Notes: generated from the letters alone by a model not told the origin. Positions 9,577 to 18,086 are shown, counted from the stretch's first letter. The stretch is 64,000 nucleotides of DNA from Candidatus Gastranaerophilales bacterium (GCA_944325605.1 CALVAX010000001.1:186001-250000), one strand, 5' to 3'. Numbers and translations are program-made.

Positions 9577-10458
9577 TTAAATACTTAAACTTTCATAATA
9601 TTTTTTAAGACACTCTATAAATGACATTTTTGTCTGTAATTTTACAATATCAAGCCCTGCAGATCTTACGACCTTTATTAATCCTTGGTTCTGCAAATTA
9701 TCTAAATACTGTGCAACTTGGATTTTGTCAAGATTAAAAATTTTACCAATGTTACCAGGATCTTTTTCTATTTTAGAGATTTTTATATCAGTTGCTTTTT
9801 CTTTTTCATTTTCTCTAATTATGATTGCCAAGATTATAAGCGGATTAATTGTCGCAAAACTTGGTGCCATTTTAGAGTATATTTTATTCTTTTTATCCAG
9901 TAGTTTTATAAGACCTAATTCAGTTAATGGCGATTCGATATTGCTTTCGGGGTTAAAATCTCTACTATTTGATTTAAAATAAGTTTTGATAATACAATCA
10001 AAATCATCTCCTAGTGATTTCTCTGACACCTGTGTTTCTGGTTCTTCAACACTAATGTAGGATTGAATATCTGATATAAAAGATTCTTTTGTAATTTCAT
10101 TCATATTGTAAATGTTGAAGAAATAATACCAAGCTGTCGCCTGTTCCTTATTTGAAGCCAACATGTAATGAAGAATACAGAAAGTACCATCTTCCTCCAT
10201 AAACAAATCGTTATCCCATATTAATTGTCCAAGTTCAGTAAACTCCTGATATTTTTGAGTAGTACCAGTTTCTTCTGTCAAACCAAATACCTGTAACCAA
10301 TAACGCAGGGCTTTGACCATATTCGACCCAATACCAAGCTCATCCATAGGATTAATATTTTTGTCAACGAATAATCTTGGATTATCTTTTATATGTTTCA
10401 TTCCTTTATGCAACCAGCCTTTTCTGATTGCAAAAGTATCATGTGCTCTGAACTTCAT
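9577..10458 (-). CDS. sspB: DUF4007 protein (SspB-like), putative nickase/DNA-binding subunit
   Basis: 293 residues. The N-terminal block (FRAHDTFAIRKGWLHKGMK, then DELGIGSNMVKALRYW) is the hallmark of DUF4007, and the C-terminal third (GNIGKIFNLDKIQVAQYL) looks like a winged helix. DUF4007 proteins occur with PP-loop sulfurtransferases in phosphorothioation loci; SspB in the Ssp system is described as a nicking enzyme with this domain. The ATG lies inside the end of the upstream gene (20-bp overlap), consistent with coupled translation. Biochemical role here is by analogy. Confidence 0.85.
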   Translation of the reverse strand: MKFRAHDTFAIRKGWLHKGMKHIKDNPRLFVDKNINPMDELGIGSNMVKALRYWLQVFGLTEETGTTQKYQEFTELGQLIWDNDLFMEEDGTFCILHYMLASNKEQATAWYYFFNIYNMNEITKESFISDIQSYISVEEPETQVSEKSLGDDFDCIIKTYFKSNSRDFNPESNIESPLTELGLIKLLDKKNKIYSKMAPSFATINPLIILAIIIRENEKEKATDIKISKIEKDPGNIGKIFNLDKIQVAQYLDNLQNQGLIKVVRSAGLDIVKLQTKMSFIECLKKYYESLSI

Positions 10459-12187
10459 AGATATTCTCCTGCTTTTTTGCTTTTGTTACTAGGTATCCAG
10501 CCATTAAACAACCTGCATCAAGGTATTTTGCTGTCACACACATTTTGCAATGTCTACATTTGTTTGCGTCTATCCTATATGTATTTTGGTTAACTGTTAT
10601 TGCTCCAAAATTACATACAGATTCACACTTTAAGCATTTTCTACAACTATTATATTTTCTAATTTGGTATCCAATCATTCTTTGTAAATCATCATGTTTT
10701 TGAACATTCATAGTTTTTACTTTTATTGCATACTCATAATTTTGTTGCTGAAATGGTTGCAATGACATTATAGGTATGTTTGTCGCAATGTCAAGCACTA
10801 ATACCTCTTTTAATAATTTTCTACCGAGTTCTTTCGAAACTTTACCAAACGGTGTAAAAAGTGTATAAAAATCATCTATTATAGGTTTATTTAATTGATA
10901 AATTTTTGCATTTTCTTCAGCAGTACAATTTGTATATTTTATTTTTACATCTTCGGCAGCTTTTAAGCCATTTCCACCCTGACGAGCTTTCCACTTTCCT
11001 GTATCAACATAAACTTCAGCATCAGGTTTACCAATTTTTTTAGCGAAATTGACTAAAAACTCTCTCCATTTAGTTGATTCTTCCGGCAAGTATATTCTCG
11101 ATAGGAAAGCGGCTCTATCGTTATTGTTAGGACAACACCAACAACCAACTCTATCGTATCCGAGTTTATAAGCATCATTAAAATCAATATTTTCTCCAAG
11201 CATATAGAGCCAAATATCAATGTCTTTCCAATAAAATATAGGTGAAGCAACTACTTGCTTTTTGATTTTTATCGATTCTGCATTATCTTCAATTCTATTG
11301 TATTTGCTTCTACTAACTGATTCACACTTTCTTATGCCATAAAATGTCAATAATTTTTTATCACGATAAAGATTAGACAAAATCCTAGTAATAGGACCCG
11401 TTTTAAACATAGTACAGCACCAGCGCATAACTCTTGATGGTGGACCTATATCTTCACATACGTCATAAAACTTCTGTTCTTTATTTTTAGAAACTTTTAA
11501 AATAATTTTGGGATTATCTTTTCTAAAACGTTTTAAATATTCATATGTAAGAGGGAATTCTAGTGTTGTATCGCCAAAAATATGTACAAGCCCAGGATTA
11601 CTCAATGCTCTAACTACAAGATCTGCTACTACCGTCGAGTCTTTCCCACCAGAAAATGATATGACTATATTTTCGGCAGGATAATCTTTTACAGCATCTT
11701 TTATAAAATTAAATGCTTCATCCTTAAGGTATGAAAGTCTTTCTTTGTTTATTCTTACAAATTTTTGTATGTGTTCCGAAAATTTATTTTTTTCATTATC
11801 GACACTATATTTTTCTAATTCTTTAGTAATACTATTTGTATCCAACTGTAGGCATTTTGAAAATGAAACAGAAATTGATTCTCCATCAATATAATAACGA
11901 TTATTAGCACACCATACAGAGCTATTTATATATTTTAACGGAGTTTTCTTCACAATTTCCAGCAATAAGCGTTCTTGAGGAAATACAGGTCTCAAATCTG
12001 CAGCAAAATATTTTATCTTATTTCCACATTCCGGACACGTATCTATATTACTATTACAAGGTCTAATTATGGGCACATTACAATGACTGCACCAATATAT
12101 TTCAACGGGTATATCTTCAAATGTTACTTCCCCGCATACTTCGCAGATTTTGTTATCAGTTTCCCTATTACAAGATTTGCACCACAA
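10439..12187 (-). CDS. sspD: PP-loop (PAPS-reductase family) sulfurtransferase with zinc-ribbon and ferredoxin domains (SspD/DndC-like)
   Basis: 582 residues. Residues 1-60 hold paired cysteines (C3/C6, C15/C18, C33/C36, C51/C54), a double zinc-ribbon. The ATP-pyrophosphatase motif SFSGGKDST is at 177-185. Conserved cysteine blocks RWCCTMFK and GCWCCPNN follow. The C terminus has a ferredoxin-like domain with CRKCLKCESVC and CRHCKMC, enough for one or two 4Fe-4S clusters. DndC/SspD enzymes activate the DNA backbone phosphate and pass sulfur to it. The predicted start is a TTG at 12187 behind AGAGGG; no ATG is available before the zinc-ribbon. It is the first gene of the modification operon. 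Confidence 0.88.
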   Translation of the reverse strand: MWCKSCNRETDNKICEVCGEVTFEDIPVEIYWCSHCNVPIIRPCNSNIDTCPECGNKIKYFAADLRPVFPQERLLLEIVKKTPLKYINSSVWCANNRYYIDGESISVSFSKCLQLDTNSITKELEKYSVDNEKNKFSEHIQKFVRINKERLSYLKDEAFNFIKDAVKDYPAENIVISFSGGKDSTVVADLVVRALSNPGLVHIFGDTTLEFPLTYEYLKRFRKDNPKIILKVSKNKEQKFYDVCEDIGPPSRVMRWCCTMFKTGPITRILSNLYRDKKLLTFYGIRKCESVSRSKYNRIEDNAESIKIKKQVVASPIFYWKDIDIWLYMLGENIDFNDAYKLGYDRVGCWCCPNNNDRAAFLSRIYLPEESTKWREFLVNFAKKIGKPDAEVYVDTGKWKARQGGNGLKAAEDVKIKYTNCTAEENAKIYQLNKPIIDDFYTLFTPFGKVSKELGRKLLKEVLVLDIATNIPIMSLQPFQQQNYEYAIKVKTMNVQKHDDLQRMIGYQIRKYNSCRKCLKCESVCNFGAITVNQNTYRIDANKCRHCKMCVTAKYLDAGCLMAGYLVTKAKKQENIYEVQST

Positions 12188-12325
12188 ATTTTTTCCCTCT
12201 TTGGCATATTGAATTCATATATTTCACTTCCAATACGAACTAAGTTTAGCATGAAAATGATGAAAAATCTCTTTTTAATAAAATATTAACAATATATTTT
12301 TGTAATTATAAGTAACGGTATTTTT
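12188..12325. promoter_or_regulatory. Upstream region of the phosphorothioation operon
   Basis: 138 bp of AT-rich DNA between the operon start and the end of the XRE gene. It must hold the promoter of the modification operon (an AGAGGG ribosome site lies just upstream of the TTG), but I cannot pick a convincing -35/-10 pair. Confidence 0.3.
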
Positions 12326-12601
12326 CTAAATACAACAATAATTAACATCTAAAATATGAATAATATACCTTTCAAAATCTTTGTTGTAACGTTCTCCGAT
12401 AATAAGTTTTGAAATATAGCTTTCGGTCAGATTTAATCTTTTAGCAAGCATTTTTTGAGATAGTTTTTTCTGCAATAATTTAAAACGTATCATTTTTTCT
12501 CTGTGATACAGAAAATGACTTCCACCTTTTTCCATATTATTTGGACTTTTTGACATTTTTTGTTCAAGTAGTTCAATTTGTTTTCTCAGTTCTTTAAGCA
12601 T
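12326..12601 (-). CDS. XRE-family HTH protein, putative element repressor
   Basis: 91 residues. An N-terminal short coiled coil (LRKQIELLEQKM) is followed by a Cro/C1-type HTH (LSQKMLAKRLNLTESYISKLI, residues about 48-68). AAGGAG lies 7 nt before the ATG. It faces away from the MuA-like transposase gene with 148-166 bp between starts (depending on which transposase start is used). This is the same geometry as the repressor c and the A-B early genes in phage Mu. I infer that it represses the transposase promoter. It could equally regulate the phosphorothioation operon immediately downstream on the same strand. Confidence 0.8.
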   Translation of the reverse strand: MLKELRKQIELLEQKMSKSPNNMEKGGSHFLYHREKMIRFKLLQKKLSQKMLAKRLNLTESYISKLIIGERYNKDFERYIIHILDVNYCCI

Positions 12602-12749
12602 AAAAACTCCTTAAAATCAATTGGGGTAAGCATTGAGGTACACACATTTTAACTCTTTTTACAGAAATATCAAGTCCAGAGTTATTTTCGACTATGTGTC
12701 TTAATGATACAAAGTTAGTCGGAAACAGTTCCATTCTTCTAAGTTGTGA

Positions 12750-14810
12750 GTGATAGATGTTAATATAATGAACAAAGAAAAATACATTACAATTAAAGAA
12801 TTAGCGGAACTCAAAGGTGTAAGTACCCGTGCCATTAGACTATCAAAGGGTAAATATATAACAAGAGAAATCACAGTCAAAGGCGGGAAGAGTTTTGAGA
12901 TTTTGTTATCAAGTATTGAGCCAGAGTTGCAAGAAAAATATTATTCTAAACTTGTCTTAATCCCCCCAATAAAACAATTACCGATTATAGCTGATTTTCA
13001 TAAACCGAATAAAGCAAAAATAATTGCCCTTGCAAGGTTTGATTTGGTTAATTTATGGAAAGATCAAAGAAAACATCAGGTATGCAAAAAACAATTTGAT
13101 TCAGATTTTTTAAGTGCTTACAATTCTAATACTCTTTATCCCGAAATTTATGCAAAAATTGGAAAAGTCTCAATAGGCACCCTTCAAAGATGGAAAAGAG
13201 TTTTAGGCAACAGTAAAAATTATGAGCTTTTAATTCCAGGGTATCATTATGAGGATTATTCAAGAACTAAACTTGATGAATATGAAAAACAAATTTTTCT
13301 AAAATTTTTACTTCATCCTAATAAATTCAGTATAGGAAAAGCAATCTCACTTACCCAATATGTCCTAAAAATGCACAATAGAGAATATATCCCTGCTCCT
13401 GTGACATTTAGAAGATTTACTAATTGGTATAAGTCAAATTATTTTGACAGATGGACTCTTTTACGTGATGGCGAAAAAGCTCTAAAAGAACAGGTTATTC
13501 CTCATATTAAAAGAGATACTTCAAAAATAGAAGTCGGTGAAATTTTAGTAGCTGATGGCAAACGATTGAATTTTCAAGTAATTAATCCTTTTACCGGCAA
13601 GCCTTGTCGAGCGACTTTAATCGGTTTTCTGGATTGGAAATCAACTGCATTGGTAGGTTATGAAATTATGCTTGAAGAAAATACTCAAAATATTGCTTCA
13701 GCACTTCGCAACGCAATTTTAAATTTAGGTAAAATACCAAAATTTGTTTATTTAGACAATGGCAGAGCCTTCAGGGGTAAATATTTTATGGGTAGTCCTG
13801 CATTCTGTGAAATAGGGTTAAAAGGAATTTATGAAAAACTTGGAATAACAACAATTTTTGCAAACCCATATAATGCAAGGACTAAAGTTATTGAAAGATT
13901 CTTTCTTGAAATGCAGGGAAGTTTTGAAAAGCTGCTACCAAGCTACATTGGAACAAGTATAGAAAATAAGCCTGCAAGGCTAAAAAGGAATGAGAAATTT
14001 CATTGTGCAATTCATACAGAATTTATCCCTACAATTCAACAAACAATTCAAATGATTAATAGTTGGCTTTTGTATAAAAATTCTTTGCCTTGCCCAAATG
14101 ATAAATCAAAAACTATTCAAGAAATGTTTAACGGTGTTAATAAAGATAAAATAAATGACAACGAATTAGATGATTTGATGTTAGCTCAAGAAATAAAAAC
14201 AATTTCAAGTCAGGGAATACGATTTTTAAGCAGTTGGTATTTTAATGATGCTTTGTACGGAATAAGAGAAAAAGTAATAATAAAATATAGTCTTTTTGAT
14301 TTAAGCTATATCAATGTTTATACGATGTCAGGCAAATTTTTGTGCCAAGCGGATAGAATTACTTTGACACACCCATTAGCTCATTATACAGGTGAAATAG
14401 AAGACATAGAAGATTACAAACAAAAAATACAAAAGCAAAAACAGCTTAAAAACAAGACAATAAAAGCCTGCAAGGAGTTTTTGAATATAGAAGATTTAGA
14501 AATTTTAAAGTGTGATATTGAGGATTATGAACAGAGTGGAGAAAAAGCTACGTGCAACCTTATTGAGAGTAAACATGCAGAAGGAAAAGAAGAAGTACCT
14601 ACAGCAGTAGTATCTTCAAAAATTAAGAAAACAAAAGAAAAACCTCAAAAGTATAATCCAAAAGTTAAACCATTATTTAGAACTAGTAGAGAAAAATATG
14701 AATATCTGATGAAATATGGGTGCACTTGTAATGATGATAGAGCTTGGCTTGCAAGCTATAAAACATCTAAGGAGTATTTGGAATATGAAGCCAAAATTTG
14801 TACAAACTAA
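12750..14810 (+). CDS. MuA-type DDE transposase
   Basis: About 686 residues from the GTG at 12750, or 680 from the ATG at 12768; neither has a good ribosome site. An N-terminal Mu-type HTH (TIKELAELKGVSTRAIRLS) and the Mu DNA-binding region precede an rve catalytic core. The three acidic residues are visible: D269 in LVADGKR, D336 in VYLDNGRAF, E382 in VIERFF (numbered from the GTG). A lysine-rich C-terminal tail would contact the MuB-like partner, whose gene overlaps this one by 26 bp. IS21 IstA is the alternative but is shorter and lacks this N-terminal domain. Confidence 0.9.
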   Translation: MIDVNIMNKEKYITIKELAELKGVSTRAIRLSKGKYITREITVKGGKSFEILLSSIEPELQEKYYSKLVLIPPIKQLPIIADFHKPNKAKIIALARFDLVNLWKDQRKHQVCKKQFDSDFLSAYNSNTLYPEIYAKIGKVSIGTLQRWKRVLGNSKNYELLIPGYHYEDYSRTKLDEYEKQIFLKFLLHPNKFSIGKAISLTQYVLKMHNREYIPAPVTFRRFTNWYKSNYFDRWTLLRDGEKALKEQVIPHIKRDTSKIEVGEILVADGKRLNFQVINPFTGKPCRATLIGFLDWKSTALVGYEIMLEENTQNIASALRNAILNLGKIPKFVYLDNGRAFRGKYFMGSPAFCEIGLKGIYEKLGITTIFANPYNARTKVIERFFLEMQGSFEKLLPSYIGTSIENKPARLKRNEKFHCAIHTEFIPTIQQTIQMINSWLLYKNSLPCPNDKSKTIQEMFNGVNKDKINDNELDDLMLAQEIKTISSQGIRFLSSWYFNDALYGIREKVIIKYSLFDLSYINVYTMSGKFLCQADRITLTHPLAHYTGEIEDIEDYKQKIQKQKQLKNKTIKACKEFLNIEDLEILKCDIEDYEQSGEKATCNLIESKHAEGKEEVPTAVVSSKIKKTKEKPQKYNPKVKPLFRTSREKYEYLMKYGCTCNDDRAWLASYKTSKEYLEYEAKICTN

Positions 14811-15471
14811 GAATGTTAAAGGATTTATAAATCTGGTTCAAGATTTAAAAAATAAACCTGAAAATATTACAAAAATAGGTTTGGTTTATGGTAATGCGGG
14901 ATTAGGCAAAACAAAAACAGCTTTGTATTTATCTTTTCAGTTTGACTCAATTTATATCAGAGCAACTAATAAAATGACTACAAAATGGTTTTTGGAAGAA
15001 CTTACAAAAGAACTTGATGAAATTCCAAGATTTTTTACTGCTGATATTTTCAGGCAATGTGTAAATGTGCTGAAAAATAAGCCTCAAATGATTATAGTAG
15101 ATGAAGTTGATTATCTTTTAAGTGACTTTAAGACAATAGAAACGTTGAGAGACTTGCACGATGAGACAGGAATTCCTATTGTCTTTGTTGGAATGAGTTT
15201 AGTTAAACACAAGTTAAAAAAGCATACGCATTTATTTGATAGAATTTCAGAGATTTATAACTTTACTGAGTTTGAATATTCGGATATAAAGCAAATTGTA
15301 GACGAGATTTCAGAAGTCGATATGACAAAAGAAGTAATAAGTGCAATTCATCAAAAAGCGAAGAGTTTTAGAAAGATTGTTGAAGTAATTAACACATTAG
15401 AAAATATAGCTCAAATAAATGGTATAAAGATGATTGATGAAAATATAGTTCGGGAGGTTTTTGGTGGATAA
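14785..15471 (+). CDS. MuB-like AAA ATPase, transposition target selector
   Basis: 228 residues from the ATG at 14785, which follows AAGGAG; the frame opens earlier at 14716 but without a ribosome site. Walker A is VYGNAGLGKTKTA, Walker B is MIIVDEVDYL, and sensor-like FVGMSL follows. This is the MuB/TniB/IstB class that delivers target DNA to the transposase and stimulates strand transfer. It overlaps both the transposase gene and the next gene, so the three form one operon. Confidence 0.88.
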   Translation: MKPKFVQTKNVKGFINLVQDLKNKPENITKIGLVYGNAGLGKTKTALYLSFQFDSIYIRATNKMTTKWFLEELTKELDEIPRFFTADIFRQCVNVLKNKPQMIIVDEVDYLLSDFKTIETLRDLHDETGIPIVFVGMSLVKHKLKKHTHLFDRISEIYNFTEFEYSDIKQIVDEISEVDMTKEVISAIHQKAKSFRKIVEVINTLENIAQINGIKMIDENIVREVFGG

Positions 15472-16246
15472 AATTCTTAAAGCCGCTAAAAAATTAAAGG
15501 CATTTACTATTGAAGATATTGTTATGCTTTGTGATATTGATGCCGATATGGTTGAAAAATTTTTGCAAGAATCAGAAAATATAAAATCGTGCGGAGATAA
15601 ATTTGAATATATTGAAACCATAAAAGCAGAAGATAAATTTAAAATTATTGATAAAGATATTCCAAGCAAAAATTCGGATATTAATGTAATTGAGGCTTGT
15701 GAAATGTTTTTGATTATTAAAAAGAAGGTTTTGACAGAATCCTCTCTCCAATCTTACAAAACATTTGTTTATGCACAGATTATTCCGTATTTTAGGAAAT
15801 TCAATCTTAAAGATATAACCGTTCAAGATATTGAGAATTTTAGAAAATATATGCAACAAAATAAAGTATCTGAACGCAGGATTAAGAATATTCTCACATT
15901 GTTAAATCAAATAATAAAATATTTTCAAAATGAGGGTTATATAGATAAAATTTGTGTTTTTGAAGTGAAAAGAATTGCTAATATACCTAAAAGACAAATT
16001 CAAATTCTAACACCGGAACAAGTTGCACAACTTTTCAAGATAACAAACACTAAATATTCATATCTTACTCCAATTATACAAAATTTGATTACCTTAAAAC
16101 AGCCTTTGAACACAATTTTAACGGGCAACGAACAACAAAAGAAATACAAAAAACGAAGAATAAGAAAAGATTTTTATAAAATAAAACAGGAAATAGAGTT
16201 AGAAAATTATGTATTTGATGACTTAAGGTTTTGTAATTTTAATTAG
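15464..16246 (+). CDS. Degenerate tyrosine-recombinase-like protein, third gene of the Mu-type element
   Basis: 260 residues from GTG 15464 (GGGAGG six bases upstream; TTG at 15461 also possible). Residues 1-80 look like a small winged helix. Residues about 80-170 match an integrase core-binding (SAM-like) domain with VTVQDIENFRKYM and RIKNILTLLNQI. After ILTPEQVAQLF the catalytic domain should follow, but the TGxRxxE box is absent and only a remnant YVFDDLRF (compare HDLRHT) is left before the stop. So it either lost the catalytic core by deletion or was reshaped to bind DNA only. It overlaps the MuB-like gene by 8 bp and runs 4 bp into the convergent AbiEii gene. Confidence 0.65.
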   Translation: MDKILKAAKKLKAFTIEDIVMLCDIDADMVEKFLQESENIKSCGDKFEYIETIKAEDKFKIIDKDIPSKNSDINVIEACEMFLIIKKKVLTESSLQSYKTFVYAQIIPYFRKFNLKDITVQDIENFRKYMQQNKVSERRIKNILTLLNQIIKYFQNEGYIDKICVFEVKRIANIPKRQIQILTPEQVAQLFKITNTKYSYLTPIIQNLITLKQPLNTILTGNEQQKKYKKRRIRKDFYKIKQEIELENYVFDDLRFCNFN

Positions 16247-17145
16247 CTTTTGAAATATTCCTTTAACAGCATGTATTGTTCTTTAAATTTTTCTAGATTT
16301 GATGATTGTAGTTTTTTCAAATTATATATTTTCCATTTTATAGCTGGTAATTTATCCAGGTTTGGAATATTAAAATCTTCAAGATTAACTTTTAAAGAAA
16401 CAAAATCTAATAGCAAATCTTTATATTGCCAAATATTATTCCTAACTGATTTTATAAGCCTGGTTAATGTTTCAATATGATTTTGGTATGTAAAATCACT
16501 ATCCGTCATACCAATAAATTGTTTTTCAAAAATTTCTGTTTGATCTTTTATGTTTGGCTTAAGAATTTCGTGCAAAGGTTTATCATGACTTAACAACATT
16601 GCTATAAAACCTTTTGTTAACTCATAATCAAAATCATTTTTTATGAAATATTCATTTATATCAAACAAATCTCTCGGATGTTGTCTATCCAATGCTGCAC
16701 AAATTTTTCCACCGTATAATTCAGGTTTTGAAATTATCTGAATCTCGGCAAATCCAAATTGATCTTCGACTGCCTCACAAGTTATCATAATTTCAGGTTT
16801 ATGCACGTATCCGCGAATTATATAATTGGGTTCAATTTTAATTGTGGCTTCAGAATTCGAGCATATTATTTTCTTTTCAATATTATTTCCTTGAATTGTC
16901 GCTTTGTAACCGGTAGTATTTAAACTCTTTGCAATTCTTTCCAGTGCCAAATTTATATTTTTACAAGCATCATCTCTTACCTCAAATCCTAAATATGTCA
17001 AATCAATATCAACAGATAATCTCGAAAGATTATTATAAAACAGGTTTATAGCGGTTCCGCCTTTTAGAGCGAAGCAATCTTCCTTTGAAACATGTTGCAA
17101 AGTACTTACAACTAGATTTACTTGGTTTAAATATTTTTCATCCAT
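16243..17145 (-). CDS. abiEii: AbiEii-family nucleotidyltransferase toxin
   Basis: 300 residues. The nucleotidyltransferase core is plain: CFALKGGTAINLFYNNL followed by RLSVDIDLTYL (GG-T...D-I-D), and the later PELYGGKICAALDRQHPRDLFD block is characteristic of AbiEii/AbiGii toxins. These are the toxins of type IV toxin-antitoxin/abortive infection pairs and stop growth by nucleotidyl transfer. The ATG overlaps the stop of the antitoxin gene by one base. The 3' end overlaps the convergent recombinase remnant by 4 bp. Confidence 0.92.
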   Translation of the reverse strand: MDEKYLNQVNLVVSTLQHVSKEDCFALKGGTAINLFYNNLSRLSVDIDLTYLGFEVRDDACKNINLALERIAKSLNTTGYKATIQGNNIEKKIICSNSEATIKIEPNYIIRGYVHKPEIMITCEAVEDQFGFAEIQIISKPELYGGKICAALDRQHPRDLFDINEYFIKNDFDYELTKGFIAMLLSHDKPLHEILKPNIKDQTEIFEKQFIGMTDSDFTYQNHIETLTRLIKSVRNNIWQYKDLLLDFVSLKVNLEDFNIPNLDKLPAIKWKIYNLKKLQSSNLEKFKEQYMLLKEYFKS

Positions 17146-17906
17146 TAAATTTCTTCTATATCCCCAATTATAATATTGTATTTTTTGTTATGTTTACCGC
17201 CTTTAGTAATTTCGCGTACTCCTTTACCCAAATCTATTTTTGTTAAATCTAACCTATTAAACCAATTATAATTAACTTTTTCTGCCATATATAAAAACAA
17301 TCGTTTTACTTTTATGGAGGAACATTTTTCTAGAAGCATTTGAAATTCTTTTGGTTTTACTAAAGATAAGGTTTCTATAACTTGGTATGCTTCGTTCAAT
17401 GTAACTTTTGCCGGCACCAAATAAAGCATCTCAAGAACAGAACGTTCTAAAGACGGAATTTTAATTGAAAATTTATCATAAGATTGCTCTTTATATCCTA
17501 TGTCTCTTGGTAAAAATGTTGTTCTGTTTAATTCCGAATTTTCGCCATATAAAGTGATAAACCACTTTGGCAGTTTTTCTCCTCTATAGCCAAAAAACTG
17601 TTGTTTACGATTGAAAGGAATATTATGCATTTTATTATAATATTCATTAAGTGCAGTTATCCCTCCAATATGAATGCTTAAGTCCAATTGTTTTTGTAGA
17701 GCATATATAGCACCATTTATACTAGGTTCATCACCAATCTTAACAAAGACACCATTTGTTAGTTTTTTAAGCCAATTATTTTTTGTATATTTAGATAATA
17801 GTTGCCTGGAAAAACCCTGTTGCTCAAGCCACTTAGTTGTCACTAAAGCATTATGTGGAACTTTTCCAATTAGCGATTTTAAATTGGTATCATTAAGTAA
17901 ACCCAT
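17145..17906 (-). CDS. abiEi: AbiEi-family antitoxin/transcriptional autoregulator
   Basis: 253 residues with an N-terminal winged helix (ALVTTKWLEQQGFSRQLLSKYTKN, about 18-41, given here only as the landmark block) and the AbiEi C-terminal region (RSVLEMLYLVPAKVTLNEAY). AbiEi neutralises AbiEii and binds inverted repeats in its own promoter. No ribosome site precedes the ATG. Instead an extended -10 (TGC-TAATAT, hexamer 17919-17914) ends 7 nt before it, so the mRNA is probably leaderless. An inverted repeat at 17944-17965 is a fitting operator. Confidence 0.9.
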   Translation of the reverse strand: MGLLNDTNLKSLIGKVPHNALVTTKWLEQQGFSRQLLSKYTKNNWLKKLTNGVFVKIGDEPSINGAIYALQKQLDLSIHIGGITALNEYYNKMHNIPFNRKQQFFGYRGEKLPKWFITLYGENSELNRTTFLPRDIGYKEQSYDKFSIKIPSLERSVLEMLYLVPAKVTLNEAYQVIETLSLVKPKEFQMLLEKCSSIKVKRLFLYMAEKVNYNWFNRLDLTKIDLGKGVREITKGGKHNKKYNIIIGDIEEI

Positions 17907-17913
17907 GGTTTAC

Positions 17914-17922
17914 ATATTAGCA
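17914..17922 (-). promoter_or_regulatory. Extended -10 promoter of abiEi, probably leaderless
   Basis: Minus strand TGC then TAATAT, with the predicted transcription start at or next to the A of the ATG at 17906. The -35 region is weak, as is common with an extended -10. Confidence 0.45.
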
Positions 17923-17943
17923 CAAAAATAAAATAAAAAATAA

Positions 17944-17965
17944 TTTGTAACAGTTATTTTACAAA
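17944..17965. promoter_or_regulatory. Inverted repeat upstream of abiE, candidate AbiEi operator
   Basis: TTTGTAA and TTACAAA separated by 8 nt, about 40-60 bp upstream of abiEi. A related TTTGTTACA half-site lies further upstream near 18020. AbiEi proteins are known to bind inverted repeats for negative autoregulation. Confidence 0.45.
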
Positions 17966-18086
17966 CCTTGATTATATTCTGGTAAAGAAATGTCCTTGTT
18001 GCTTTATTTTATATTTTGTACCTATTATTTGTTACATTTTGGTAATTTTGTGTGCAAATTGTCCCCAAAAGCCAATAACTTCTTTG

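Larger units (their letters stand above)
12326..16246. mobile_element. Mu-like minimal transposable element (repressor, A, B, recombinase remnant)
   Basis: A divergent XRE gene, a MuA homologue with an intact DDE triad, a MuB homologue and a truncated recombinase-like gene are packed together, but no head, tail or lysis genes follow. I see no clear terminal inverted repeats or target duplication, so the true ends are not set; the coordinates cover only the genes. It sits between the phosphorothioation locus and an AbiE pair, as expected of a defence-island passenger. Confidence 0.6.

Noticed and set aside
4773-12187. Canonical DndABCDE operon
   Set aside because: No DndB (DGQHR) or DndE protein is seen, and DUF4007 plus the 1214-residue ATPase fit the Ssp-type set better.
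12750-15471. IS21 (IstA/IstB) or a Tn7/CRISPR-associated transposon
   Set aside because: The transposase has the longer Mu-type N terminus, the ATPase is short MuB-like, and there is no TnsA, TnsB/TniQ set or CRISPR array.
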